In this document: one piece after another, positions 49,870-62,147 of the stretch
Layout of the letters: each line of letters begins with the position of its first letter
Position numbering within the stretch: position 1 is the stretch's first letter
The notes under the pieces: generated by a model
Databases searched by the model: none
Seen by the model: the letters and a program-made list of their open reading frames with translations, nothing else
What the model was told of the DNA's origin: nothing
Program-made: the position numbers and the translations under genes
Origin: Daphnia pulex
Taxonomy: Eukaryota > Arthropoda > Branchiopoda > Diplostraca > Daphniidae
DNA length: 64,000 nt
NCBI RefSeq assembly: GCF_021134715.1
Contig: NC_060020.1
Coordinates: forward strand, 5,394,001-5,458,000
Direction of reading: 5' to 3'

Positions 49870-50345
49870 ATTTGATGCCAGAGCCAGCCATCATAACCAC
49901 AAGATGTGACAGTTTTTCCTGTGCAGGTGTTAATGTGACATCAGCAACAATCTCAGGATCATCGCTTGGGTAATGATTTCCTTTACTTTTACTGACCTGT
50001 GACCTACTAGATATCTTAATGCCGCATTACCTGCATCAATGCAGTGTATTGCATGTAAACTTTTCATTTACTCCCATTTATTAACAATTTGGGTTTACAT
50101 CCCAGTGTCTCATTTTCAACTTTTCCTGTGACTTGTTGTTTCTGTCAATTTTTTTTTTCGTAACCTATTTTCTATTTTTATTTAGTGAAAAGCATCCCAT
50201 TGCATTGGAATGCAATCGAATGCATTGTCAATTGAGTTACGGATCTCTCTTTTTCCCCTTTCTCTTTAAATGTTCTCGTGTACGCCCATGTGAATGTGGG
50301 TGTATTCACGAGGACACCCTTTTTACCCTATCCCGTTCGGTGTAA
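49870..50345 (+). CDS. Possible cryptic two-exon reading frame
   Basis: An acceptor TTTATGTGCAG precedes 100 bases (49870-49969) that read ...DLMPEPAIITTRCDS and end GGSSLG-like at the donor GG|GTAATG. A strong pyrimidine-rich acceptor (TTTTTATTTAG, AG at 50184-50185) then restores the same frame: GEKHPIALECNRMHCQLSYG and on to a stop at 50345. From the internal Met it would encode about 85 aa, Cys-rich. I do not recognise a family; chance agreement of the two frames is about one in three. Confidence 0.18.
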
Positions 50346-52481
50346 CTCAACTCTTCAGCGGATGGATGGAGCAACTGTGGATGTCTGGCTGTATATTTCC
50401 CAGGCAGAAAGGTAGGACAAAATTGATCTCTATTCTTCCTTGTCAATTTTTGGTGGCGTGGATTATAAATCGTTACGTGTGTATGTTTATTCGTGAGCTA
50501 GGTGTTGACTGCAACTGTTTTCTCTCTCCGTTTTTGTTTTTTCTCAGTCAGGTTTCACTAACAATCTCATTTGTCGAACTACTGCAGAATGCAGATCAGA
50601 TTAGGCTTGTTTTGTACCTCACAACTTTTTCTGTTGGTAAACCATAACATTCGAAAATGTTTGAACAAAACACTTAAAGCAAAGTGCAACAAGAAATTTT
50701 TTTTTTTAACCAAGAGGGACCTGCCGCCACACCGGCACCTCCTCGTCCAGTTTCGTGTCGGATTCACCACGAGACGTGAATAGGCAAGGAAACGGATGGG
50801 ATTGTGACTGTCTCAGGTGGCCGGCCGTCCTATCGGAAAGACAGAACGAGTACAGCAGGTCGGACAATAAAAGGAAATAGCATTGTTGATTGACGTCGAT
50901 TTACTAGAATCTCATTGTCCGAGTAATCCAAATGCCGATGTGACGGACGCTCGTGGGGCGCTTCCCACAGGAAAAGAGATGAGTGATAGCTGACCTTTTC
51001 TCCTTCTTTTCAACAATTCATTTCTCTTTTTTCATTTCCATTTGGTTCCAGTGGGAATAAAAGAGGCTGCGCAGCAATAACAGTGAAAAAGTGAAACGTT
51101 TAAGAAAATTGAAAGATCTTTCCAGGGTTTTTATTTTTGGAAGGGGGGCTGTGCTGCCGGAATCATCCGTCAACAGAGCAAGGGTTATGGGAAACGTTGG
51201 TAGTGACATTGTTGCCATGGCAACAACACAGCGTGTTCTCTGTATTGCGTGATTGAGCGTTCGCCTCGTCCTGCACAGCGACGGAGCCAGTCGGCAGCCG
51301 AGTACGTCTGTTCGTTGACTGGTGCACGAGAACAAGTGAAAATGAAGCTAGACGATTCAGAATTGTATTGTCGGACCCGGACAAGAGGCCCCCCTTAGTC
51401 AGGAAAATGAGGATTCTATTGGGCGCTAATACCGGCCGACGCCTTGACTATATATGCCGTATTGATTGAACCCGAACGCCATTTGCTATCCGCCGCTGCT
51501 GTGCTGTGCTTTCACGATGGTCTTGCCGGCAACAGTCTAAACCTCTCGACGATCTCCTCTTTTGAACTCTACACGAAGTTTTTGTTCTTCAATCACGCAA
51601 CTCTCAAAGTCTGTCTTTCGTCTACTTTTAGACGATGAGTGAATAGGCTTGTGTCTTTCGCCAATTCTGCTTCTTCTTCTTCTTCAATTCCTTTTGCTTT
51701 TGACGATCGATTTATTCATCTTTTCATCTATTATCCAGCTTTCCATTTTCTTCAATTTTTCAGACTCTGCAGCCGCGCGACGCTCCGGGTTGGCTTGCAA
51801 CCGACTTCAATGCAGCTTGCGGCCTTTTTCATGCATTTATGTATATTTAAAATCGAATGATTGCCAGTTTGAAAGGCGAGAGGGAAAACCAAAGAAAATA
51901 GGGGGAGGGTGTTGGCAAGTTTATAGAGCTCGCCGGAAGTTGCTCTGTTTTCCCATTCTCGGAAGAACAAGAAAGGTGAAACTTGATTTCCACTCCACCC
52001 CCATAGCGACTCCGTTATTTTTCAGCAAACATTTGCGTCTGACGTCTAGACGAAATCAAACTCGACACAGCCCTGGCAGTGCCCGACTCAATATTGACTG
52101 TCGAGTTAAACGGCAGCAGCCCCCACCTAACGCTGATGTGTGTGTCCGATGAGCCTGTTGTTATACGTCGTCAACTCTATAGCGACCGAATCGATTATAG
52201 CGAACCTAACCACACTTAACCCACTGAAGCGACGTGCTGTCTTGCGTAAAAAAATTGATCCTGCGCACAACATCTTGTTTCGACGCTTCTTTTTTTTTGT
52301 CCCGTCTAATTTTTGTTTTTTCTCCCATCCATCCAGTCACGTAAATCTCGTTTTACAGGGAATCGATTGCCATTCACGATGGCGGGGACAGCAGCTCAGT
52401 ATAGCCAGCGATAATAGTTGCAGTATTAGAGCTCGGCAGCAGCTGCCTGGGCTCGTATATGGTAAATGGTGGCAGTCTCAA

Positions 52482-52512
52482 CTCCTTTACCCGCACAAAA
52501 CGGGTAAAGGAG
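52482..52512. repeat. Perfect 12-bp hairpin
   Basis: CTCCTTTACCCG at 52482-52493 is followed by a 7-base loop (CACAAAA) and the exact complement CGGGTAAAGGAG at 52501-52512. The stem is half GC. It is too short for a microRNA precursor, and nothing nearby identifies a role. Confidence 0.6.
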
Positions 52513-53667
52513 GATTTGCTTTACAGGCTGTTAAGCGGAGGGCTTTTGTAATCCTGGACTGGCGCTGCCGTTCGTTTTCTTTTGTGCGATCTTTTCTTCC
52601 CATCAACGCCACCACCTTCTACATGCTGCAGCACTCTCTGAGCTGTGGAAATGCAGCCTGCATGCGCTGCATGCATTCACGAAAATATATGTGTGTGTTT
52701 GCCTGCAGTTGCTGGCCCTCCATCAAGACGAAACCCCTATGGCCTTTTCGCGATTCGGGAGCTCGTCGTTATGGATCCGCCTCTCAGCAAACGGGTATAG
52801 AGTAGACGTGTGTGTGTAGACTCTATATTGAGTATAACTTGCCCTCCGTGTTCCTCTATGGGCAATGCTAATGGCACGTCATTACAACATTGATGCCCGT
52901 GGTAGCAGCGCAGGGTGGTGTACAGCAGTGCAGAGACGCCCGGTGTGTGTGTGTGTTGTTGCATCCAGCGCACAAATTGTATATACATATATCTCGGCCT
53001 CGTTATTTCCTTATTATTCTATTCCCCTTTTTTCTGGCTGTTGCGTCACCAACAAGACAACAAAAAGGGAAATCATTTATACAGTAGCCTAGAGTGCAGT
53101 TATATATCTATACGGACGTCTATATTGTTTCGTATTTATGGGCCGCCCGGCCGGGGAAAAGTTTCGCCCACTTTAGTTTCTTCAAGTCCGTTATATTTTT
53201 TCTTTTCTTTTTCTTTCCCGTTATTTGTATACTCGGTACTCGGCAGAAGGGAGTTTCTCTCTGCCGACTTGTTTCGTGATATCTCGCCCGGCCCTTTTTG
53301 ATACTGGCCACTGGAGACAGATGTTTGTTCCGTCTAACCGGTTAGCCATCATCAGTTCCGGCCCCACATCCATCACATCTTTTTCTTCTTCTTCTTCTTC
53401 CGTCGTCTTTTTTATACTGTCGTATTGTTTTTTGTCTTTTTTCCTAGCCATTTGTTGGTTTCCTTTTTCTTCTATTCGTTTCTTTCATCCGTCATAATCT
53501 CAGAGGGATCAAAGCGCATATATATCATCTGTATACTATAGACTCGGTTGTCTCTATACGTATTTGTTTGAACGTCTTCTTTCTCTTTTGTGTTTGTTTT
53601 CATCGAGACGGCGCGGTCCTATTATCAACAAAGACGTTGGCCTTAGAATTCAATCCCTCCACAAGCT

Positions 53668-53687
53668 CCTCTCTCTCTCTCTCTCTC
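53668..53687. repeat. CT microsatellite
   Basis: An uninterrupted CT run of about 18-20 bases. Arthropod promoters can use such GAGA-type tracts, but no promoter is evident beside it. Confidence 0.8.
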
Positions 53688-55681
53688 ATCTCCGCCCAAC
53701 GTTATAGCAGCGGAGATCGTCGTCTATTCCCGACCGCGCCCTTATTTCCAAACATTTATTCTATTTATCTTCACGTGTCTGAAATGACAAACAACTCCTC
53801 CACCAATTTTCGTCCATTCATCTCATGACTTATATAACCTATAAACCTCCAAACAGCTCCGAATTCATTTTGAAAAGAAAATCATACATCTCAAATCAAC
53901 CCCCACACACACAAAATTAGAGCGGAATTGCTGATGAGATTAAGCTGCCGAAACACCAGTAGCGCTGCACAAAAAAATAATAATCAGGAAAAGGGAAAAA
54001 AATAATCGGCTGCCAAGAATTCCGGCCTCCGTTTTTTTTTTGTTGTCACTCGCTTCGCAGCATCCGGACGCGCGGGAATTAACCTCCTATACACGGCGAG
54101 TGCAGTGGTATAGTCGCACAGCCGGCGGAGGAGAGATAAACGAGGCCAGAGACGTCGTCGTTGCCTTAACCGATTGAAATGGCGCTAGCTGAAACGAAGA
54201 GAGATGAATAGAAACTGAAAGAACTGAATATAAGCGAACGGACAAAAGTCGCAACTCGTTTGGGGCTTTTTTGTCGTGCGATGCGACTGGAGTGTGTCGT
54301 TGCTCTCTCAGCCTCGACGGCCACACAGCGCAGTCTATTTTAAGTCCTGGCCGTTTCCTACCTCACCCAAGAGTTGCGGGAAAATAAACATAAGAGAGAG
54401 AGAATATTCTATTTTACCTTGGTTATCTTTTTTATTTTTTCACTACTAGGGCTTGATGGTCGCCCGCCTTTTCTTTCCTCCCGTGTTCCCATATTGTTAA
54501 TTTGCGTCCATCTAGCTGGCCAGCCCCCAAATGAAATGTGTTCGACTCGATTGCACATGGCATCTCATTCGTTGCGTGTAGGGGCTCGTCCATTTGGCCG
54601 ACATGGTTAGTGTACACATCTACGCGCGCAGCTGTAGATGTCGCGGTCGTGAAGTAGATATAATAAGAGCCATCCCAAAATAACATGCAAGAATTTGCAA
54701 ACAGCTCTCTTTTGCCGCTTGCCTTTCCATCCCCTAACTCTTCCATTCCTGGCTCTATTGGGAATCGATACATAGAAATGGAAGAATCTTTCACTCGCTC
54801 CTAATCTCATACATGTTGAAGTTATGTACACGTGTGAAGTTGTAGTAGTAGTAGTTCTCTGTTTCAGCGGGTAAAGCGGACGACGTCGTCCCATAAATTT
54901 CCTGCTTGTTTATTTTTATTTTATTTTTTTATTCGCTCGGCTTGGTCGTCCACTCTCTCCCCACCACCCAAAAAAAGCTCTCTGCGCATCTGTCCGTACC
55001 GCGGGTCCGCTGTTTGATATTCCTCGACGCGCTCCTCGACTCCATAACCACTCGCGGGAGCGGCGGTGGTTGCGGGGGCGCGCGCCTGTTGGGGTTCGAA
55101 TAAGAAATACAAACACATGAGTTAGAGCCGGACGAGTTCACACACATTTTCAACAAGAAAGGCAAACAAGAAAGGAAAATAAATAAATAAATAACTTGTA
55201 TGTGACCACATCAAAGTGACCGCACACTTAAAGTTTGTCATTTCTTTCACCAGAACCGAATCAAGAAATAAGTTTAGACCGAAACTTTTTTTTTCTGATT
55301 CTACTTAAATTCCTTCCCAACGGATATATTCAGAGTATATAACGCAATTGGCAATTTTCTTTTTTTGGCCAAGGAGAAACTTTTCGGGAGGAAATTTTTC
55401 CAACACCCAAGGCCAGAAGTTGGACCCATGACTAAATTGGATTATATAATGGCGGACCGTTTTTCTTTACCGGGCTGAGAAAAATGTGGCAACTCGCATC
55501 TAACGATGATGTTCATTTCTCGGTTATGGCGATAAATAATAAAAAAAAAAAGGTCTCGTGAGCGGACATCAGCGGTCGGTCTTTTGCCTAGATCCTAAAA
55601 AACCCGACGCCTGCCGCCCTTGACGTCGCCGGGGTGATGATGATGATTATGGCGGTAGTACGGCGGATAGTAATAGTGTTG

Positions 55682-55702
55682 GTGTGTGTGTGTGTGTGTG
55701 TA
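55682..55702. repeat. GT microsatellite
   Basis: A TG run of about 20 bases, 30 bases upstream of the promoter candidate at 55732. Confidence 0.85.
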
Positions 55703-55731
55703 TAGTCGAAGGCCGTGCCGACGCTATTTCA

Positions 55732-55765
55732 TATAAATGAGAGAGTCCCACAGTCCCTGGTCCGT
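55732..55765 (+). promoter_or_regulatory. TATA-type promoter candidate
   Basis: ATATAAATG at about 55732 is followed 30 bases later by CCGTCCGTTGAGTCGCG and a long pyrimidine-rich, leader-like sequence. It lies just after a GT microsatellite. The transcript, if real, would run rightwards. Confidence 0.25.
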
Positions 55766-57050
55766 CCGTTGAGTCGCGATCCTGCGTGTCTCGGCTTCTC
55801 TCTCCCTTTCTCCAGGGAGAAAAGCCGAGGTGGGAGGAGTATAGGGACTCTCTCAGTGTGTGTGTGTCTGTGTGTGTGCATGTGCGATCAGTAACGGCGC
55901 TCGAGCCAGTCCCGGCTCCTATTCAGTCGGCGGCCGTCTTCCGTGACGCTCGCTCATCGTCTTTATCCCGGGACCGTGTCACATTTTTTGTTTTTGTTTT
56001 TGTCGGTGGGGGTTTCCTTCTTCTTCTCCTTGGTCGTTTGATGGCCGTGTCCAGTGTCCAGGGAAAACGGCGAGCCTATAGAGAAAGAGAAGAGGGAGGA
56101 AAGCAGAGTCTAATAACACAACGACATTTAAATTTGATTTGATTTAGAGAGAATTATTGTGTTGGTGGTTGATGTGTTGTTGTGTGTGTGTGTCTGAGTG
56201 TGTCTGAGTGGTGTGCCGTGTGCAGTCATTTTCCCTTCTGCCCGTCTCTCTCTTGTTTTGTTTCTTCTCTTCTCTCTCATTCTCTCGTTCGCTCTCATGT
56301 GAATACGACGGGCAATTACTTAAAGGGACGCGCGGTCGTGAGCGGAGCGAGGAACTGGCACGAGCCGAGAGAGAGAAATGGAAGATGGGAAAATAGGCAA
56401 ACGAGTGTTAACTGGTCTTGTTCGTCATCGTGTTGTGGCAGAGTCCAAGTGAGCGCGGTTTTTTTTTCTCCGGGCTCATGTTGTTGTTGTTGTTGTTATT
56501 ATCGAATCCCCACCACCACCGCAAATGTGTTGACGAGAGTGTCCGCCGCGGTCCCGCTTCAAAGTCTTTTGGCCCGAGAGACTTTTGCTCCTCTCTGCGT
56601 GTTTGTGATGGATGTTTCATCTCGTCGCTGCGGAATTTCAGGAACGGCTCAGACGCCAGTCTGAGCTGCGAACGTCACTGACACACTGGCAGCCAACTTC
56701 TCTCTGCTTCTTACACGTCGGCCCGACTTGGGAAATTTCTTTTCAACTGTTGGCGGGGGGAACTCGCACCGCTGCTGCCATCGCCCTTCATCAGTCACGC
56801 CAGTTTCTCTTGATGCTCACGCCCGGCTCCCGCATTTCGATTGCGTTCCATCCAGAAAGAAGACGCCAAACAGAGGAGACGAGCGTAATAGACACGGCGG
56901 CAGTCCAACACTGTTTATAGCAATCAAAACCGCACTAGGCAAGAAGAAGAGAAAAACAAAAGGACGAACGGCTGGGAAAAGAGAAAAAAAGATCGAACAA
57001 GTTCCAGCTGCTGCCGCCGCCGCTTTATTTTTTTGTTTTAAACGTTTCAG

Positions 57051-57109
57051 TGGCATTTCTAAAATTATCAAAGAACGACACGGCGGCCACCTACTACTTC
57101 GCCATCAAC
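57051..57109 (+). other. Candidate small exon
   Basis: A T-rich tract ending in CGTTTCAG is followed by 59 bases and then the strong donor CATCAAC|GTAAGTTT. One frame reads NDTAATYYFAIN up to the donor, but no start codon or partner exon was found. It could be an untranslated exon of a transcript starting near 55.7 kb. Confidence 0.2.
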
Positions 57110-57963
57110 GTAAGTTTCTTTTCACAAACAACTCCCGTTAAAAAAGAGAAATTGTCAACCGAATTGCCGTGTCTTTATTCTGGCGCCGGATAGTTTGTCG
57201 TCTGTTTGAAAAATAAAATAAAAATTCAGGTGCGGCTGCTATCATATCAAAAGTAGACAGCTTGAAATTGGATGTGCTTCATCCCTATCCCGTTGGTAAA
57301 AAGCGTGACTACAACCGCCGCACAAGAGATAAGAAACTTTGAGCCATAGATTTAGTTTTTTGGGAGGGGTGAACAAGGTTATATGTTCGAGTTTTTTGGG
57401 CCAATCAAATCCTGGCGGTCCCACTGCATCACATTATTATACCCCACAACAAGTTATCCAGCGTCACGCTGCCTGCGCATCGCTGTAGACACATCAGTTC
57501 TCTTTTTTCTTCCGGACAAGCTTTGGCTTTTGCCAGACCGAGCAGATACGTGTCGATGGTTCACGGGGGACCCGCCAGTGCATCAACCGAGTCCGTCCAT
57601 GTATAGCGGCGTCTACTCAGATCTAACCTCCACCCCCCAAACTCACCGCCAGTTCGAAATGTTGTATACTATACTGCTCTTACTCCAGTAGATATATCTT
57701 TCTATATAGTATAATATAGTATATCATCGGCGCTTCTCATCTCACTACTACTATGCTGGACTGTTTAATTTGACGTCGTCGTCTCGTTGCTACTGTAACT
57801 ATTCGCTTCGTCTAAATACACGGGCTGAATTATTAAGCAGCAGCAGCTAGCCAGCTAGCGTGATAGAGTTTTCTGGGTGGGGGTGGGTGTTCCAAGAGAG
57901 AGCCGGACGTCCAATCAGAAAAGTTTGCCTTGAATCATGAAAGGGCAACAGATCCACGACCTA

Positions 57964-57981
57964 CATATATATATATATATA
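57964..57981. repeat. AT microsatellite
   Basis: An AT dinucleotide run of about 18 bases in non-coding DNA. Confidence 0.85.
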
Positions 57982-60900
57982 CTGCGACTTGCGATAACGT
58001 CAGTATATTATATTCAAGTGTCGTTGAATCTCCCAAAAGGAGAAGAACGTGCTTTTGCAGTATCAAGCACAGCCGACGCAACGGCAGGACACACGGAAGA
58101 GTGTGGGTGTTGAAGAGGTTATATCGTGATGATGCGATACTTTTGTCACTTTTGTTGTCGTCGAGAATAAGGATACCTCTTTGCTCTGTGGTGGTGGATG
58201 GTTGGATGGAGCTGGTGCCGATCACTAAAGGAATAGATGTCGGACGAGCTAGAGACGACCTAGAGAGAGAGAGCTGGAAGTGAAGAGACGGGCTCTGCAT
58301 CCCTATCCGCCAACCGCCACTGACATATTGATTCCTGCAACCCGCGACGTGTCTCGTCTCTCTCCGCGGCTGCCGACGCAGGCGTTTCCTCTTTTTTTAT
58401 TCTGAAAAATGGCAAAAGCCTGTTCCATCCCATTAAAAATAACCCCCCTCTTCTCTCTTTCTCAATCTGTCTCTCTGTCTGTCTGTCTTGGCCGTCTATC
58501 TGTTACGGCTCCTCCGGATATCTCTCTACCAGCCTTTTAGAACCCAACTTTTATACACATATATGTGTAGTATGTGTGTACATGTTTATATATAGAAATG
58601 CAGATAAGAACAAATAGAAACGAAAGGAATAAGAAAAATAAAAAAACAGCAGAAGAGAGAGAGAAGAAGACGAAAAAGACTTACGTAATAAAAATAAAAG
58701 AAGATTCCAGGAAAAGTTTTTGAGGCAACTTTTCAATCTACAGGCCCACCATTGTCGGTTTAAAGTGAATTAAAAACATCGGGAAACGACGAACGAAAAA
58801 AAAAAAATAATAATAATAAAAGTGGGAGAAAAAAAAAATCCTTTTTCCTTTTTTATGTGGAACGTTGTCCGCTCCGGATGGATGATGGCGGAAGTTTAGT
58901 CCAGGCTGTCCGCCTGCCATGTGTGATAAAAGGCGCTAGCCCGTGAACAATCGTTTTCTATCTCTCTCTTTCTCCTTTTTTTGTGTGTTGGGGGGAGATG
59001 GAATTAGCAGCTATCCAACAAGTTGAGACACAGCAGCAGCAGCCGACGACGTGATTTCACTCACTGGTATATCTATTGTGCTACCATGGCCTAGATATTT
59101 TCCGGTAGTTGGGGTTTCCTCTCCCTTTTTTTTTGTTTCTTCTTTTTTCGTTGTGTTGTCTCTCAGCTCCTTGTTGCAATGATTGCCTGCCGTTCCGCAT
59201 CGACGACTCCTGTACGGTCGCTCAGGGAGACGGCGGGATAACGACATCGGGAATCAGTTTCTTCTTCTTCTTCTCTCCACACACACACACACCCAACCGC
59301 GCCTTCATTGTCTGCGTTTGTTTTGGCTTGCCGGGGTCTAGCAACAACGTTATCCTCGTCTCTTTTGTTAGTCTGTTGTGTCTTGTCTTGCCATGCCATT
59401 TCCAACCGGCGAACAAGTCGTCCAACCAAAGGCTGGAAAATTTGTCGTCGAGATGTTAAAGTCAGCTAGACAAAAAGAAGGACTGGGTGGGTGTCGGCAG
59501 CAGCTCATGTCTCTTGTATCTCGGAAATATTTAATCAGACGGCGACAATTCGCTCGACCTTTTCCGGAGTCTCTTTTTTCTCTCTCTCTCGACTGGTGGC
59601 GTCACACCGTTGTGCCACACACACAACAACTGCTGTTGTTGTTGCAGCTGTTGTTGTTGTTGGATCTCTGCAGAGTTTGGCGTGGGAAAAACAAAACAAA
59701 AAAGTCGAATGAGATTATTCTGAAAGGTCGGAGACGAACCGGACACACACAAGAAACGGACGGGAGACTGGGCGGGAGATGCTGGGCGACATCATTCAAG
59801 GACGGCAGAGATGAATTGAAGACGGAGGAGTGGAAAACAGCGGAGGGACGAGATACTGTTATACGCGCGCACACATTGATATACAGCAGCATCCAGTGAG
59901 TGTAGCGCACACGCTTGCCTATACTTTATTTTTTTTTTCCTTTTTCATTTTCATTTGCGATTCCGGAGGGGCAGCTGCTGGCGAGACTGCTGTAATCATC
60001 CGCGTTGTTGTTTCCAGCTGTCGCCCTCTCTCCATTTCCTCCATCTTTTCCTCTTCTTTAGACTTTTACTTTTTTTCTTTTTTTGGGAGGGTTTTCTATT
60101 TCGTCCGCTCATCCCTTCTTCTTATATATCTATCCAATCTTTCTCTCACTTGCTCTTGCTTTACTGCCTCCTCTCTTTGACAATAACAAAAGAGATAGAG
60201 CTAGAGACGACGGCACCAAGTGCGACTGCTGGAACGTGTCAGAGGCAGAGGCTGATCGGGCGCGACAAGGTTAGCCGGAAAAATCCGTTCCATCATTCGC
60301 CTCTCAGTCTCTCTGGCTATTGGCTGCTGCTGCTGCCTCTTTTGGAATCGAAACAAAACGAAATAATAAAATAAAATGAAAGAGCGTTATTCTGCTTGAG
60401 AAATATTTTGTGCCACAACTCTTGTGATAATGCTGATGATGGACCGCTCAATTTTGTCTATTTCTAAACTCTCTCCCAACTATAGCTCCCACGACCGGAA
60501 TTGTTCTCATTCATTTTCCTTGTGCTGCTTTCATTATCGCGTTCCAATCACTTTCTCTTCCGCCAGACTCTCTTCTTTGTGTGTTGCTGGTGGAGAGAGA
60601 GAGATAGACCCTAGCTCGTGATGAAGAGAGAGACTCAAAAATCTGCTGCTCATAAAAACAAAACAAAATCTTTTTCTCTGGCTGACTCTTTTTATATTTT
60701 TCATTGTCATTCTTTTTCATTCTGAATTATCTGCCGCGCCATTACTTTAGGCAATAAACGCGGGATTCCCCGACGACAAAAAACAAAGAAAGAAAACAGC
60801 ACCGCAGAGACACTGGCCAGCAGCCCTGGCGGATGTGCTTGTAGAGAAAAAAAACAAAACAAAACAAGCGAAAGATAAAACATAACGACACGAGATGATG

Positions 60901-61459
60901 GAGTGTTTCCACGAAATCCTCGATGGCACAGAGAAAGAGAGACTCTATTCCGGGACTCTTTCTCTCTCGATGTGTCTGCTCGCGTTGTTATCGTAATTTT
61001 TGCGCTGATATTGATTGTGTTGGTTTTTTATTGGGTGGGACAACGCCCGTCATTCAGCATTTCCTCAACGAGGACGTGGGCGTTTCCAGGGCTCTTTCCT
61101 TTTTTTTGATTATTATTATAAAAGCTAGTTATTTCCTCGTGAAAAAACGAAATGAGTTACAGAAAGATAGGGGGGAGATAAAAAAAAATAAAAATAAAAT
61201 CCCGGAACATGTTGTCAAAACCGCCTGTGGCTCCGTCAGTTGTTTGTGTGTGTGTTTGCACGACGACGACGGGCGGGAGCCAGTGCGGTTCCGTCGTCAG
61301 GCCCTGGGTTTCCCATTTGCCAGAACTTGGCTGATGTTCAGCCTTAGGTAAACAATCCGTCGCTCTTAAGTGCACAAGGAGGAAAGGGCAAATCGTTTGG
61401 TTTGACTCGGATTGAATTCAAACTTAATCAGAACTAAATGGAACGGCTGTGGGCGCGGA

Positions 61460-61473
61460 GGGGGGGGGGGGGG
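61460..61473. repeat. Poly-G run
   Basis: A run of 14 consecutive G after GGGCGCGGA. Such runs are prone to length error in sequencing, so reading frames crossing it are unreliable. Confidence 0.85.
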
Positions 61474-61994
61474 AACATACATATCCAGTCGCACGAAGCT
61501 ATTACTACATATATATCTCGTGACAAGTCTACTTATTATTCTTCTTCTTTGGCGTCGAGTTATTATGAGTTGTCTTCAGATTCTGTGTCGCTCTCAACCG
61601 TCCCTGGCCAACCCGAGACGATCCATTCAGTAATGACGCAGTTGTCCGAGGGTATGGATAGAATAACGCGGTTATTACGACGGATCGTGACCGGACTAGA
61701 CTTCCCGCCGGCCATCCGAGATGATGAGTCTGACCAATAAGATCATAAAACAGAGAAAAGCTCCACCCCGCAGATGTGTGTTCATCAAAAACTATACTCT
61801 AGAACAAACCATCTCCTCATAGTTTCGTTTGCAGTGCAGTGCAAGCAAGCGACTCTGTTTCCGGTTTAGGATTTCGTTTTTTTTTCGATCCTTTGGCCGT
61901 CTTCTAGGGTTTCTTATTGTTTCCGCCTCCAGTCAAGTCGTGGGAAACGTTATGGGGCCGTAAGGACGAAACAAAGTGGACTTTATACGTACCA

Positions 61995-62147
61995 CCGGTC
62001 TGCGCGCACAGCACACACACCGGACACTTTAGTGGCAGCTCACATACTACTACTCGAGCCGCCGTATAGCAGCTAGCTCCTCACCAGATCTTCGATCGTT
62101 TCCAAATCCTTTCAACGCTACGAGAGCTGCTGGAGAGCCACTGCTGT
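61995..62147 (+). other. Candidate untranslated first exon
   Basis: A GC-balanced stretch ending CACTGCTGT|GTAAGTAAGTAAG has the look of an arthropod leader exon: a very strong donor at 62148, no ATG-rich frame, and CAGCTCAC-type initiator sequences near 62036. No downstream coding exon is seen before the window ends. Confidence 0.25.

Noticed and set aside
52140..52805. 221-codon open frame, longest unassigned one on the right
   Set aside because: No domain, odd composition, no splice or start context, and it runs through low-complexity tracts and a hairpin; judged a chance frame.
56817..57071. Frames with Ala runs near the 57.05-kb exon candidate
   Set aside because: Low-complexity triplet tracts; no start, domain or partner exon.
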